Counted from the first letter of the stretch, positions 53,581 to 63,277 are shown. The stretch is 64,000 nt of DNA from Streptomyces sp. MA5143a (GCF_900290235.1 NZ_OLMK01000063.1:115041-179040); one strand, 5' to 3'. Notes: generated by a model from the sequence alone, not told the origin. Made by a program: numbers and translations.

Positions 53581-53850
53581 ATGAAGGCCTTGATGAAGAA
53601 GGCTCTCGTGGTGACCGCAGTGGCCGGCTCCATGGCGTTCGGGGCCAGCGGTATCGCTGCTGCTGCCAACGTGGGTGACAAGGTGACGCGCGTGGCGTAC
53701 GCCTCGCAGGAAGGCGTGGCGTACGCCAACGCGCTGACCGAAGCGCGGAACCAGTGCCCGAACCGCAACGACGTGTCACTGATCAGCCGGACCACCTGGC
53801 AGGAGAAGAACGGTACCTGGGCCGCCCAAATCAGCATCAGGTGCAACTGA
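53581..53850 (+). CDS. Small secreted protein, two cysteines
   Basis: A protein of 89 residues, ATG with AAGGAG 9 nt upstream. The first 29 residues are a signal peptide (KKALVVTAVAGSMAFGASG) with a likely AAAA cleavage site. The mature 60 residues carry two Cys that can form a disulfide. No family is recognised. It is followed by a strong hairpin terminator, so it is a single-gene unit. Confidence 0.8.
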   Translation: MKALMKKALVVTAVAGSMAFGASGIAAAANVGDKVTRVAYASQEGVAYANALTEARNQCPNRNDVSLISRTTWQEKNGTWAAQISIRCN

Positions 53851-54349
53851 CGCCCAGCGGCATTAGTTGCCTTATTACATGCCGGCCTTGAGGGCCTGGC
53901 GGTGCTGTGCACCGCCAGGCCCTTCGCCGTGCAGGATTTCATGGACGGCTCGTGCGGCACTGAGTCCATTTCGGCCTGGCCGTACGGTCGGCCGGTTGAT
54001 GGTGTTCATTCACAGGGTGGTGGGTGGGAGCCATGGGGTGCCGGTGAGTGCGTCGTGGAATGGCGACGGCCCCAAGCGCGGCCCGATCCCGCTGGATTCA
54101 GCGTACTGTCTGCCATCCGTCCGGCAGGCTGATCCCGCACGCCCCTCCCCGTCGGCCGGAATCCGACCAGCGAGAGCCCACAGGTTCTGGCGTGAACGGA
54201 TCAGGCCGGCGTTCTGCCTGCACGGCGGCTTCGGTGTAGCCGCGCCCTTCACCCTGATCTGGCACCAGGCTGACATCGCGCGCCAGGCGCCGGCGCCGCG
54301 CGGCAGGACCGGCCATCCGGCTCAGGGCGGCTCCTTCTACGCCGTCCGC
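53851..54349. other. Intergenic region with terminator
   Basis: Almost 500 bases. A strong hairpin lies at 53891-53923; the rest (53930-54349) has broken open frames on both strands that I cannot assign and that may be decayed mobile sequence. Confidence 0.4.
53891..53923 (+). terminator. Terminator of the small secreted protein
   Basis: A perfect 15-bp stem (53891-53905 with 53909-53923) around a 3-nt loop TGT, 40 bases after the stop. Confidence 0.85.
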
Positions 54350-55600
54350 TCACGCATTCGGCGCCTGTGGGACGTCCCGTGGCGGACCACACTCCGTCGG
54401 CAGCCGCAGTTCCGCCTCCGCGCCCCCCTCCGGATGGTTGCGGAAGGCCAGGCGGGCGCCGAGCAGACGGGCCTGGCCGGTCGCGATGGTCAGGCCCAGG
54501 CCGGTGCCGCCGGTCGAGGACCCGGTGCGGAAGCGCTGGGGACCGGAGGTGTGCAGGACGGCGAGCAGGTCGGGAGGGAAACCCGAGCCGTGGTCGCGGA
54601 CCCGGACGACCGGGCCGTCGACCTCCACCTCCACCGGCGGGCCGCCGTGCCGCAGGGCGTTGGCGGCCAGGTTGGCGAGGATGCGTTCGACGCGGCGCGG
54701 GTCGGTTGCCACGACCGCGTCCGCCGCGACCCGTACCCGCACCTCGTCGAGTCCGGCGACCGCTCGCCGTGCCATCGCGCTGACCTCCCGCTGCTCGGTG
54801 TCCACCACCGCGATCCGGGCGTCCAGCCGGGCTACCTCCAGTACGTCCTCGACCAGCCCGCGCAGCTTCTGCACGCCGCCCGCCACCAGCTCCGACGCCC
54901 GTCCGGGCGGCAGCAGGCCGACCGCCGCCGACATGCCCGCGACCGGTGTGCGCAACTCGTGGGCGATGTCGGCGGTCACCCGGCGCTCCGCCTCCAGCCG
55001 CGCACTCAGCGCGTCCGCCATGGCGTTGACGGAGGCGGCGAGCCGGGCGATCTCATCACGGCCTTGGGGACGGAGCCGGGCGTCCAGGTCGCCCTCGGCG
55101 ATGCGTTCCGCCGTACGCGCGGCTGCGGTCGCCCGGCCTCCCATTCGCACGCCCAGCAACAGCCCGGTCAGGGACACCAGCATGGTGGCGGCCGTGCCCG
55201 TGGTCAGCAGCGTCCGGTCGAGCGCTGTCAGGGACCGCTGCTCGGGGGCGTACGAACGGGAGACCGCGACCACCTTCCGGTCCGAGACCCGGGTCGCCGC
55301 CCACAGCACCGGATGCACGCCACCGTTGTGCAGGTAGGTCACGCGGACGTCATGGCGCACCGCCCGCGCCACCGGACGGGGCAGATCGGGCGGGTCGATC
55401 GCGGCGGGCGAGCTGCGTCCGGCCGCGTGGTCGTGGGCGGCGCTCACCAGCTCCCGGTCCAGTCCCGAGCGGGCGGTGGCCAGCTGGTCGGTGGCGGTGA
55501 TCCGGTGTACCAGCACCCCGGTCGAACCCGCCACGCACGCTGCCGCGGCGGCGACGGCCAGGGCCACCTTCGCCCCCACGTTCAAGGCGGGCGGCCTCAT
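54350..55600 (-). CDS. cseC: Sensor histidine kinase, CseC-like
   Basis: A protein of 416 residues. Two membrane helices (about 9-31 and 133-151) flank an extracellular sensor loop of about 100 residues. HAMP (about 152-205), the phospho-acceptor His214 in DIAHELRTPVAG, and an ATPase domain (NLAANALRHG, RDHGSGFP, GGTGLGLTIA) follow. All catalytic boxes are intact. Its start overlaps the stop of the response regulator by 4 nt. In the Streptomyces Cse system CseC senses cell-wall stress and phosphorylates CseB. The symbol is a best match by operon order (lipoprotein-regulator-kinase) and sequence pattern; AfsQ-type kinases are an alternative. Confidence 0.8.
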   Translation of the reverse strand: MRPPALNVGAKVALAVAAAAACVAGSTGVLVHRITATDQLATARSGLDRELVSAAHDHAAGRSSPAAIDPPDLPRPVARAVRHDVRVTYLHNGGVHPVLWAATRVSDRKVVAVSRSYAPEQRSLTALDRTLLTTGTAATMLVSLTGLLLGVRMGGRATAAARTAERIAEGDLDARLRPQGRDEIARLAASVNAMADALSARLEAERRVTADIAHELRTPVAGMSAAVGLLPPGRASELVAGGVQKLRGLVEDVLEVARLDARIAVVDTEQREVSAMARRAVAGLDEVRVRVAADAVVATDPRRVERILANLAANALRHGGPPVEVEVDGPVVRVRDHGSGFPPDLLAVLHTSGPQRFRTGSSTGGTGLGLTIATGQARLLGARLAFRNHPEGGAEAELRLPTECGPPRDVPQAPNA

Positions 55601-56265
55601 GGGCGCAGCTTGTAGCCGAAGCCGCGCACCGTCTCGATCCGCTCCCGGCCGATCTTGGCGCGCAGTCGCTGCACGTGGACGTCGACGACCCGGGTGTCGC
55701 CGGACCAGGCGTAGTCCCAGACGCGCTCCAGGAGCAGGTCCCGGGAGAGCACGGCCCCCGGGGCGGCTGCGAACTCGCGCAGGAGTTTCAGCTCGGTCAT
55801 GGTCAGCGCGAGTGGCTTCCCGTCCTTGTGCGCGGTCAGGGAGACGGGGCAGAAGACCAGATCTCCGAAGCCCAGGCGGGTGTCCTGCGTCCGCTGCCCG
55901 GCGGGGGCCGCGCGGCGCAGCAGGGAGCGGATGCGGGCCACGAGGACCGGGCCGTCGAAGGGCTTGGTGACGTAGTCGTCGGCGCCCGCTTCCAGGCCCA
56001 GCACCACGTCCACCGGGTCGTTCCGGGCCGAGATCAGCAGCACCGGGACGCCGGACTCCTCGCGGATGCGGCCGGCCAGGCTCACCCCGTTCAGGCCGGG
56101 CAGCATGATGTCGAGCACGGCCACGTCGGGGTGGCGTTCCCGGAAGAGCGCGAGCCCGGTCAGGCCGTCGGCCGCGGTCCGCACCCGGTAGCCGCGCTCC
56201 TCCAGGGTGAGCCGCGTGGCCTCCCGGATCAGCTCGTCGTCCTCGACGAGTAGAACTTCGTGCAT
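55597..56265 (-). CDS. cseB: OmpR-type response regulator, CseB-like
   Basis: A protein of 222 residues. The receiver domain has the acidic pair Glu8-Asp9-Asp10, phospho-acceptor Asp52 (VAVLDIMLPG) and the switch Lys in DDYVTKPFDGP. The C-terminal winged helix (DTRVVDVHVQRLRAKIG, VRGFGYKL) is of OmpR type. It is the middle gene of a lipoprotein-regulator-kinase operon. In the Cse system CseB drives expression of the sigma factor gene sigE; no such gene is present next to it here, so its target must lie elsewhere or differ. Confidence 0.88.
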   Translation of the reverse strand: MHEVLLVEDDELIREATRLTLEERGYRVRTAADGLTGLALFRERHPDVAVLDIMLPGLNGVSLAGRIREESGVPVLLISARNDPVDVVLGLEAGADDYVTKPFDGPVLVARIRSLLRRAAPAGQRTQDTRLGFGDLVFCPVSLTAHKDGKPLALTMTELKLLREFAAAPGAVLSRDLLLERVWDYAWSGDTRVVDVHVQRLRAKIGRERIETVRGFGYKLRP

Positions 56266-56311
56266 GGGTTTCCTCTCCGGCGGTCGTCTTCCCGTCAGCT
56301 CCGTGACGTCG

Positions 56312-56767
56312 TCAGCCGTCCGGCAGGTTCAGGGTCTCCGGGCGGTCGAAGCCCGTCGCCCAGAGTGGTGCGGGGGGATGGACGGGTGTGATGGTCGCTT
56401 CGCCGTAGTAAGCCACGGAAGCACGCCGCACCCGGTGGCTCAGGACGACCTGGACCGGGTAGCTGCGGGGTTGGCCCGCGGAGCAGCCGGCCGTGCAGGA
56501 CGCCTCGCCGGTGGCTCGCGGCTTGGGCGCGCCCCAGTCCCGCCACGTCAACCGGTCCAGGGAGATGAGCTCGGTCAGCTCGATCGTCCTGGGACGCTGC
56601 CAGGCCCGCCCGTACAGGTCCGCCACATAGACCGGCCCCGACCAGGGGATCGCCGTCGGCGCCGGGCCCTCGACCCGGACGCCGCCGTTCACCCCGCCGC
56701 ACCCGGTCGGCAAGGCGGTCAGGAAGACGGTCAGCACGGCGCACGGCGCGAGTCGGCGAAGCCGCAT
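56312..56767 (-). CDS. cseA: CseA-like lipoprotein
   Basis: A protein of 151 residues from the ATG at 56767, with AAGGAG 6 nt upstream; longer frames are rejected. The N-terminus is a lipoprotein signal with Cys near residue 20 (ALPTGCGGVNGG). The core (VRVEGPAPT, WSGPVYVADLYG) matches the CseA type, which in S. coelicolor lies between sigE and cseB and dampens the signal at the membrane. Here it is the first gene of the operon, with no sigma factor before it. It is divergent from the subtilase gene. Confidence 0.75.
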   Translation of the reverse strand: MRLRRLAPCAVLTVFLTALPTGCGGVNGGVRVEGPAPTAIPWSGPVYVADLYGRAWQRPRTIELTELISLDRLTWRDWGAPKPRATGEASCTAGCSAGQPRSYPVQVVLSHRVRRASVAYYGEATITPVHPPAPLWATGFDRPETLNLPDG

Positions 56768-57056
56768 CCCCCACTCCTTCCGTCGGACTGCCAGGTCATC
56801 CGGTAACAACCGCTGGCTCATCGGGGGATATTTGAGCACGCCCGCCGTTCTCCGGGGCGGGCCGGTTTTGCTCCCGCAGGAGTCCCTGTCACAGGTCCGC
56901 GGTCGACCCGCCGTCTGACCTGGGCTTGTAACGGCCGGCCGTAGGTTCTCCATCGGAATCGATACGGCGTTGTCGCACAGCCGACGAACAGTCCTGCGTT
57001 CGCTCTCCTACCGTCACTCCGGTCACTGCACCCGACCGAACGGACCTGGGGGAACC

Positions 57057-60000
57057 TTGCGCAGAAGAAGGAACACCGCGTGCGCGGCAACGGCCGCGAT
57101 GACGGTGGCGGCCCTCGCCGCGGGACTGACCGGCACGGCACGGGCGACACCGGTGCCGACGGCGGTACCGGCCGCCGCCAAGAGCATGGACGCCACCGGC
57201 AAGCACCGCATCACCCTCGTCACCGGTGACCGTGTCATCGTGGACGCCAAGGGCCGGGTCGTCGGCATGGAGCGGGCCAAGGGACGTGAGCGCGTCCCCG
57301 TGCAGATGCGGAGGGTCGACGGCCACACCCTGGTCGTACCGACGGACGCGGCCCAGATGATCGCGAGCGGCAGACTCGACCAGCGGCTGTTCGACATCAC
57401 CGAGCTCGACAAGGCGGCCAACCGCAGGAGCCAACGGAACGGTGTGAAGGTCATCGTCGGCTACACGGGCACGGCGAGCACCGCGAAGGCCGACGTCCGG
57501 GACGCGGGAACCCTCCGCCACGGCTTCAGGACCCTGAACCTGGACTCCGTCCAGACGTCCGCCGAGGAGACGCCCGACCTGTGGCACGCCCTCACTCACG
57601 GGAACGCCGTGGCCTCGGGCATCTCTCACATCTGGCTCGACGGCGTCCGCAAGATGAGCCTCGACAAGTCCGTGCCGCAGATCGGCGCACCCGCCGCCTG
57701 GGCCCGGGGCTACGACGGCAAGGGCGTCAAGGTCGCCGTCCTGGACACGGGCATCGACACCAGCCACCCGGACCTCAAGGACCAGGTGATCGCCGCCAAG
57801 AACTTCAGCACGGCCGCCACCACCAGGGACCACCAGGGGCACGGCACGCACGTCGCGTCCACCATCGCGGGAACCGGCGCCCTGTCGGGCGGCAAGTACA
57901 AGGGCGTCGCCCCCGGAGCGAAGATCCTCAACGGCAAGGTCCTCGACGACGAGGGCGAAGGCGACGACTCGGGCATCATCGCGGGCATGGAGTGGGCCGC
58001 CGAGCAGGGCGCCGACATCGTCAACCTCAGCCTGGGCGGCGGCGACACTCCGGGCACCGACCCGATGGAAGCCACGGTCAACCGGCTGTCCGAGGAGAAG
58101 GGCATCCTCTTCGCCATCGCCGCGGGCAACGAGGGAGAGCAGGGCGCGAAGACCGTCGGCTCCCCGGGCAGCGCGGCCAACGCGCTCACCGTCGGTGCTG
58201 TCGACGGCACCGACCGGCTGGCGGACTTCTCCAGCCGTGGCCCGACCGCCGACGGCGCGATCAAGCCGGACGTGACCGCGCCGGGCGTGGGCATCACCGC
58301 GGCCTCCGCCAAGGGCAGCGAGATCGCCAAGGAGTACGGCGAGAATCCGGCCGGGTACGTGTCGATCTCGGGTACGTCGATGGCGACCCCGCATGTCGCG
58401 GGCGCCGCCGCCCTCCTCAAGCAGCAGCACCCGGACTGGACCTTCAGCGAACTGAAGGCCGTGCTCGTGGGCTCGGCCAAGGGCGGCGCGTACACGCCGA
58501 ACCAGCAGGGTTCGGGCCGGATCCAGGTCGACAAGGCGATCGACCAGAGCGTCGTCGCCAAGACGACCTCGGTGAACTTCCCGGTCCAGCAGTGGCCGCA
58601 CACCGACGACACCCCGGTCACCAGGAAGCTGACGTACCGCAACCTCGGCACGAAGGATGTCACGCTGACCCTGTCGACCACGGCCTACGACCCCAAGGGA
58701 CAGGCCGCCCCGGCGGGCTTCTTCACCACCGGCGCGGACCACGTCACCGTCCCGGCCGGCGGCGAGGCCTCCGTGGACGTCACCGTGAACACCAAGCTGG
58801 GCGGTGACCTCGACGGCGGGTACTCGGCCTACGTGAGTGCCACGGGCGACGGCCAGACCGTCCGCACCGCGGTCGGCGTCGAGCGCGAGACCGAGGCGTA
58901 CGACCTCACGCTGAAGTTCGTCAACCGCCCCGGACAGCACCCTGTCCACCTCACCACGCTGTCCGTGGCCACGCGGGGCAGCGGCGGCTACGCGAACGTG
59001 TCCACCGAAGACACCGTCACCTTCCGGGTCCCCAAGGACCGGTACATCCTGGACTCGCTCAGCATGAAGGACCTCGATTCCACCGAGGGCGGCGCCGACT
59101 GGCTGGCCCGGCCCGTGCTGAACCTCGACAGGAACACGACGATCACGCTCGACCTGAACAGGACCCGGCCGGCCGACATCACGGTGCCGGACGCGCAGGC
59201 CAAGCCGCTCCAGGCCCTCGTGTCCTACGAGTACCTGCCCGCGGACGTGTGGTTCGGAGTCGAGATGCCCTCGTTCTCCGACATCCGGCTCGCGCATGTC
59301 GGCCCGGCGATGGACTCCGGCCTCGTACAGACCTGGTCCGGGCAGTGGACCAGGGGAAGCGACACCGAGTACGACATCGTCGGCGGGGGCGAGACGAAGA
59401 AGGTCCTGGGAGATCGTGTCCACCACTACAAGGCGAGCGAGCTCGCCACGGTGAAGGCCGGTCTGGGTGCCTCGGCTCCCGGCAAGACCGGCGCCCTCGG
59501 TCTGACCGTCCACGTGCCCTTCGGCTACGGCCTCCACACTCCGGTGCCGCAGAAGCTGCCCGCCACCCGCACGCTGCACCTGTCGACCGGTGAGGGGGCC
59601 GAGTACTACTTCGCCTTCGAGCAGCACTCGGGCAGGCAGGACCCGGACGGTGTGCCGCTCAACGATGCGTCCGCCGACACCAGCTCCTACAAGAAGCTCA
59701 CCGGGGGCAGGACCTACCAGAAGCGGTTCAACACGGCGGTGTTCGCGCCACGGGCGATACGCGACGAGTACCAAGGCCTCTTCCACACCTCCGAGGGAAT
59801 CTACGGCGACCTCTCGCTCTTCGCCGACGGTCAGGGCCATCACGCGTCCTCCGACCTCACCTCGGTACGGACGACGCTGTACCGGAACGGCGGGAAGTTC
59901 GGCTCGAACACCGACCCACTCACCGGCAAGGTCACTTTCAGGGTCCCGGTCGGCGCCGCCGACTACACACTGACCACCTCGGCCAGGCGGAGCGCCAAGG

Positions 60001-60377
60001 TCCACGCCGCCTCCACGCGCGTCGACGCGAGTTGGACGTTCCACTCGAAGCGGCCGACGTCCGGCGTGACCGAACTCCCGGTCTCCTCGGTCCGCTTCAA
60101 GGCCCCAGTCGGCCTGGACAGCCGCGTCCCGGCAGGCAGGACGGTTACCTACCCGGTCACCGTCGAGGGCGCGGCGGCAGGCCGGAACCTCAAGTCGCTG
60201 ACGGCGTACGTGTCATACGACGACGGCAGGACCTGGACGAAGACCGACGTCAGGAACGGGAAAATCACCGTCAGGAACCCGGCGAAGGGCAAGGGCGTCT
60301 CCCTCCGCGCCAAGATCACCGACAAGAAGGGCAACAGGTCGACGATCTCGGTCCACAACGCGTACTACGGCAAGTGA
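57057..60377 (+). CDS. Secreted subtilisin-like serine protease (S8)
   Basis: A protein of 1106 residues from the TTG at 57057, which has GGGGG in front and gives a clean signal peptide (MLRRRRNTACAATAAM-type n-region, cleavage near ARA); the frame extends to 56970 without a signal. A propeptide of about 190 residues is followed by the S8 domain with the triad Asp230 (VAVLDTGID), His262 (GHGTHVAST) and Ser441 (GTSMATPHVAG). The C-terminal 600 residues are several beta-sandwich repeats. It is exported and probably degrades protein in the medium or at the cell surface. It is divergent from the cse-like operon. Confidence 0.92.
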   Translation: MRRRRNTACAATAAMTVAALAAGLTGTARATPVPTAVPAAAKSMDATGKHRITLVTGDRVIVDAKGRVVGMERAKGRERVPVQMRRVDGHTLVVPTDAAQMIASGRLDQRLFDITELDKAANRRSQRNGVKVIVGYTGTASTAKADVRDAGTLRHGFRTLNLDSVQTSAEETPDLWHALTHGNAVASGISHIWLDGVRKMSLDKSVPQIGAPAAWARGYDGKGVKVAVLDTGIDTSHPDLKDQVIAAKNFSTAATTRDHQGHGTHVASTIAGTGALSGGKYKGVAPGAKILNGKVLDDEGEGDDSGIIAGMEWAAEQGADIVNLSLGGGDTPGTDPMEATVNRLSEEKGILFAIAAGNEGEQGAKTVGSPGSAANALTVGAVDGTDRLADFSSRGPTADGAIKPDVTAPGVGITAASAKGSEIAKEYGENPAGYVSISGTSMATPHVAGAAALLKQQHPDWTFSELKAVLVGSAKGGAYTPNQQGSGRIQVDKAIDQSVVAKTTSVNFPVQQWPHTDDTPVTRKLTYRNLGTKDVTLTLSTTAYDPKGQAAPAGFFTTGADHVTVPAGGEASVDVTVNTKLGGDLDGGYSAYVSATGDGQTVRTAVGVERETEAYDLTLKFVNRPGQHPVHLTTLSVATRGSGGYANVSTEDTVTFRVPKDRYILDSLSMKDLDSTEGGADWLARPVLNLDRNTTITLDLNRTRPADITVPDAQAKPLQALVSYEYLPADVWFGVEMPSFSDIRLAHVGPAMDSGLVQTWSGQWTRGSDTEYDIVGGGETKKVLGDRVHHYKASELATVKAGLGASAPGKTGALGLTVHVPFGYGLHTPVPQKLPATRTLHLSTGEGAEYYFAFEQHSGRQDPDGVPLNDASADTSSYKKLTGGRTYQKRFNTAVFAPRAIRDEYQGLFHTSEGIYGDLSLFADGQGHHASSDLTSVRTTLYRNGGKFGSNTDPLTGKVTFRVPVGAADYTLTTSARRSAKVHAASTRVDASWTFHSKRPTSGVTELPVSSVRFKAPVGLDSRVPAGRTVTYPVTVEGAAAGRNLKSLTAYVSYDDGRTWTKTDVRNGKITVRNPAKGKGVSLRAKITDKKGNRSTISVHNAYYGK

Positions 60378-60672
60378 GGCCCGTGGGCCACTGAGTGGGT
60401 CGGTCTGCCGGAAGCGAGGCCTCCGGCAGACCGACCCTGCCCCGTGCTGTGCGGAAACGTCTGCCGGTTGGCTGCCACTTGCCGGGCCGGCCGACCGGAT
60501 CCACCAGGTCAACTCCGCGGATCGTTCCGGTCACCGCATCAGCGGCAGCGCGGATTCGCCTCAGTAGCCATGACTACGCCCGCCACCGCCGACTTGGGGT
60601 ATCGGGGCCATACCCGCGGCCTCGGGACCACCTGCGTTCGGCCGCATCCCGGGGCCACTGCCTCCCACGGGT
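60378..60672. other. Intergenic region with terminator
   Basis: About 295 bases between convergent genes. Apart from the hairpin at 60397-60437 I see nothing. Confidence 0.4.
60397..60437. terminator. Terminator of the subtilase gene
   Basis: A perfect 16-bp stem (60397-60412 with 60422-60437) with a 9-nt loop, 19 bases after the stop. Confidence 0.9.
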
Positions 60673-62253
60673 TCAGCCGGTGGCCGCGGCGGCGTCCCAC
60701 AGGGCACAGTGATGGGCCGCGGTGAAATCAGCGGACGGGCGTGGGCCGCCTGCCGACGAGGTCTGAAGAACTGTCACCTCGCCGGGCCGGACCCGCTGGT
60801 CGGTCATGTCGGGCAAGCCGGACGCGCGAGGGACACCGTGGGAGACGAAGGACGACCAGTACTGGATCATCTGGCGGGACAGCTGCCGTTCCTCGGCGTT
60901 GAACGGCGCCTCGCGTCCGTGGTGCCGGAAGAGGTACTGGAGGTCGTTGGTGTGCGTGGCCCCGAAGTCGTAGTCGGTGTTCAGGTTGCGGAGGTTCTCG
61001 GCGGGCGGGCCGGTCACGTCCGCGAACTCGTACTGGTACACCGGAGCGCCCTGGGCGAGCTGTCGGCTGACGCGTGCGGTCGGACAGGAGTAGTCCCGGT
61101 CGCCGCGGGCGGCGGCGTGCGCGAGTGTCGGGGTCGGGTAGTCGGTCAGCGGATAGCGTGCCAGCACCTCGTCGGCGATGTCCTCACCGAACCAGCCGCG
61201 CATGGTTTGGGGGTACTGCTCGGACGTCAGCGGTTGTCCCTTGCCGTCGAAGTCGAAGTAGTCGAAGTACCGCCCTTCGGTTCGGGTGGTGCCGAAGAGG
61301 ACCGGCACCTTGGCCTGCCGACCCGCTGCGAAGGTCTCGGCGGGCTGCTGAGGCAGGACGCGGTCGCCGACGATGGGCCCCCAGGCGCGGCCGGACTGCG
61401 CGGCGAGGACCTCCTGCGGGGTCTTGGTGCGCAGACAGTCCAGCACGGCCTGCGAGTCGGTGTCAGCGCAGCCCAGAGCGTCGGCGAAGGCGCGACCGGT
61501 GGTTTCGGCGTTCTTGACGGGGATGGCGGCGCAGTCGCGGTAGGACGCCGACTGGCTGATCGCGGCCCGGAACAGCCCGCGCGCAGTAGGCGAGGCAAGC
61601 TGGGAGCACACGGCCCGGCCGCCTGAGGACTCCCCGGCGATGGTGACGGCGTGCGGGTCGCCGCCGAAGCGGGCGATGTTGGCTCGTACCCAGCGCAGCG
61701 CCGCCTGTTGGTCGAGCAGGCCGTAATTGCTCTGCGCACCGGGCAGGGTGAGGAAGCCGGAGGCGCCGAGGCGGTAGTTGATGGTGACCACGATGACGTT
61801 GCCGTCCGCGGCGAACCGGTCGGCGACATAGTCCCGGCCGCCGCCCTGGATCATGCCGCCGCCGTGGATCCACACCATGACGGGCAGCCGCCGCGGGCTC
61901 GTCGGCGTGTAGACGTTCAGGTTCAGGCAGTTCTCGGTGTACGTGCCCTGCTGGGAGTTCGTGCCTTGCAGGCAGCGCGGACCGAACGCCGTGGCCTCGC
62001 GAACGCCCTCCCAGAGAGGGTGAGGCTGCGGTGGTCGCCAACGCAGCGCGCCGACCGGATCGGCGGCGTAGGGGATGCCGAGGAACTGCCGCCCCTCGGC
62101 GGTGTTCTGACCCCGGACCGGACCGGCGGTGGTCCGTACTACCGGGGACTCTCCCGACGGGGTCCGTGCGGCCCCGGAGGCAGAGGTGGGGGTGAGCACG
62201 GCCAGCAAGGCCGCGAGGCATGCCAGGGCAGATGTGCGACGGGCTCGGAGCAT
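60673..62253 (-). CDS. Secreted type-B carboxylesterase
   Basis: A protein of 526 residues from the ATG at 62253 (GGAAGGA 9 nt upstream). A signal peptide (RRTSALACLAALLAVL, cleavage near ASG-A) is followed by the alpha/beta-hydrolase: oxyanion motif WIHGGGM, nucleophile Ser209 in GESSGG, an acidic residue in RTEGRYF and His in GATHTNDLQYLF. The length fits the family. It should cleave carboxylic esters outside the cell; the substrate cannot be told. An ATTGA-N4-TCAAT dyad lies 64 bases before the start. Confidence 0.92.
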   Translation of the reverse strand: MLRARRTSALACLAALLAVLTPTSASGAARTPSGESPVVRTTAGPVRGQNTAEGRQFLGIPYAADPVGALRWRPPQPHPLWEGVREATAFGPRCLQGTNSQQGTYTENCLNLNVYTPTSPRRLPVMVWIHGGGMIQGGGRDYVADRFAADGNVIVVTINYRLGASGFLTLPGAQSNYGLLDQQAALRWVRANIARFGGDPHAVTIAGESSGGRAVCSQLASPTARGLFRAAISQSASYRDCAAIPVKNAETTGRAFADALGCADTDSQAVLDCLRTKTPQEVLAAQSGRAWGPIVGDRVLPQQPAETFAAGRQAKVPVLFGTTRTEGRYFDYFDFDGKGQPLTSEQYPQTMRGWFGEDIADEVLARYPLTDYPTPTLAHAAARGDRDYSCPTARVSRQLAQGAPVYQYEFADVTGPPAENLRNLNTDYDFGATHTNDLQYLFRHHGREAPFNAEERQLSRQMIQYWSSFVSHGVPRASGLPDMTDQRVRPGEVTVLQTSSAGGPRPSADFTAAHHCALWDAAAATG

Positions 62254-62316
62254 GGGGGACAGTCCTTCCACCGCTCGATGCACAGCGGTTGCGCGGTAGG
62301 GCGGCACCGGGAGGAT

Positions 62317-62330
62317 ATTGAAAGCTCAAT
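62317..62330. promoter_or_regulatory. Dyad ATTGA-AAGC-TCAAT upstream of the esterase
   Basis: A perfect 5-bp inverted repeat with a 4-nt centre in an AT-rich patch, at promoter distance from the esterase gene; it may be a TetR- or MarR-type operator. Confidence 0.4.
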
Positions 62331-62656
62331 CTTTTGGGGTCGGATACATACGGAACCGGCCAGTCACCGCGGAAGATCAGCTGAAAAGAAGGAGCCCGAC
62401 ACGTCGGCGGTCACCAGGATGTCGGTCGCCTGCGCGGGTCGCGCCGCCGTCGAGCGGCGCGCGACGGCCGGCACGGCACTGACCGCCGACCGTATCCGGG
62501 CCGAGCCGCCCTCGACCAGGTCCATCGCGACCTCGGCATCGTGCCGACACCGATGAGGACGTCGTTCCGCTCACGCAAACGGCCCCGGACGAGGAGTCCG
62601 AGGCCGAGCAGGAGCCCTCCCTGGGGAAGAACCCAGTTCAGAGCCGTAACGCGCTG
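62331..62656. other. Region without a supported gene
   Basis: About 325 bases. Short frames on the minus strand look protein-like in places (LLLGLGLLVRGRLRERNDV) but are broken and have no starts; it may be remnant sequence. Confidence 0.3.
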
Positions 62657-62698
62657 TGCCCCCGGCAGGATTCGAACCTGCGACACCCGCTTTAGGAG
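62657..62698 (-). tRNA. 3' half of tRNA-Arg(CCU), att-like remnant
   Basis: On the minus strand the anticodon loop CTCCTAA, 3' anticodon stem AGCGG, variable loop GTGTC, T-arm GCAGG-TTCGAAT-CCTGC and acceptor strand CGGGGGC-A are all perfect. The 5' half is absent: the sequence before the loop does not pair with AGCGG, and the 5' acceptor GCCCCCG is missing. This partial 3' end is the typical trace of an integration site. Confidence 0.8.
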
Positions 62699-62819
62699 TT
62701 CGATCGGGCGGCTCTGATACGGCCCTCGCAGTCCTACCGCCATGACGTGTGTGATCGCTCAAGGCCGTCTACATCCACGGTCGTTGATGTCAGCTGGTGA
62801 TGTCAGGTTGGATGGTCCG

Positions 62820-63086
62820 ATGGAGCGCATTGAGGCCGAGCTGTTCACAGACGGCGGCAACGACGCCGTGATTCGCATGCCCGGCAGACGGTTCCCCGGG
62901 GTCCTGGTACAGGGCGACTCCCTTCACATCCTCCGCAGCGACGTTGCCGAGGTGGTGGAGGCATGCGAGCGAGGAGACCTGGAGGAAGCTCGGGACTCCG
63001 CCAGCCTTCTTCTGGCGAACCTGGATGCTCTGCTGGCGCGGTACGAGGCTGCGTTGGGGGAGCACGAGATTCCGCGGCCGTACTGA
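62820..63086 (+). CDS. DUF6959 family protein
   Basis: A protein of 88 residues from the ATG at 62820; the frame starts at 62742 without signal. The pattern MERIEAELFTDGGNDAVIRM, RRFPGVLVQGDSLHILR and SLLLANLDALLARYEAAL matches DUF6959, a small family with no known function. It is common next to other small DUF genes in variable Streptomyces regions, as here. Confidence 0.8.
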   Translation: MERIEAELFTDGGNDAVIRMPGRRFPGVLVQGDSLHILRSDVAEVVEACERGDLEEARDSASLLLANLDALLARYEAALGEHEIPRPY

Positions 63087-63277
63087 GCTGTAGGGACATC
63101 AGCTTGGGAAGCTGCGGGCATTTGGGGCCGGATCGGGCGCTGACCTGGGCGAACAGTGGAGGCGGGGTTCTGCTGGGCTTTGTTGCTTTTACCGTTGTTC
63201 CCCGGTGTTCCCCGCTCTATCTGGTGCGCTTGTGGTGCGGGTGCTGAGGATCGATCTGGTGCAGGGGGCGTGGCTGC

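Noticed and set aside
56889..60044. A 1051-codon open frame on the minus strand
   Set aside because: Antisense to the subtilase, whose catalytic triad is complete.
62571..62762. Small minus-strand protein gene
   Set aside because: The peptide containing AGVAGSNPAGG is the usual false translation of a tRNA T-arm.
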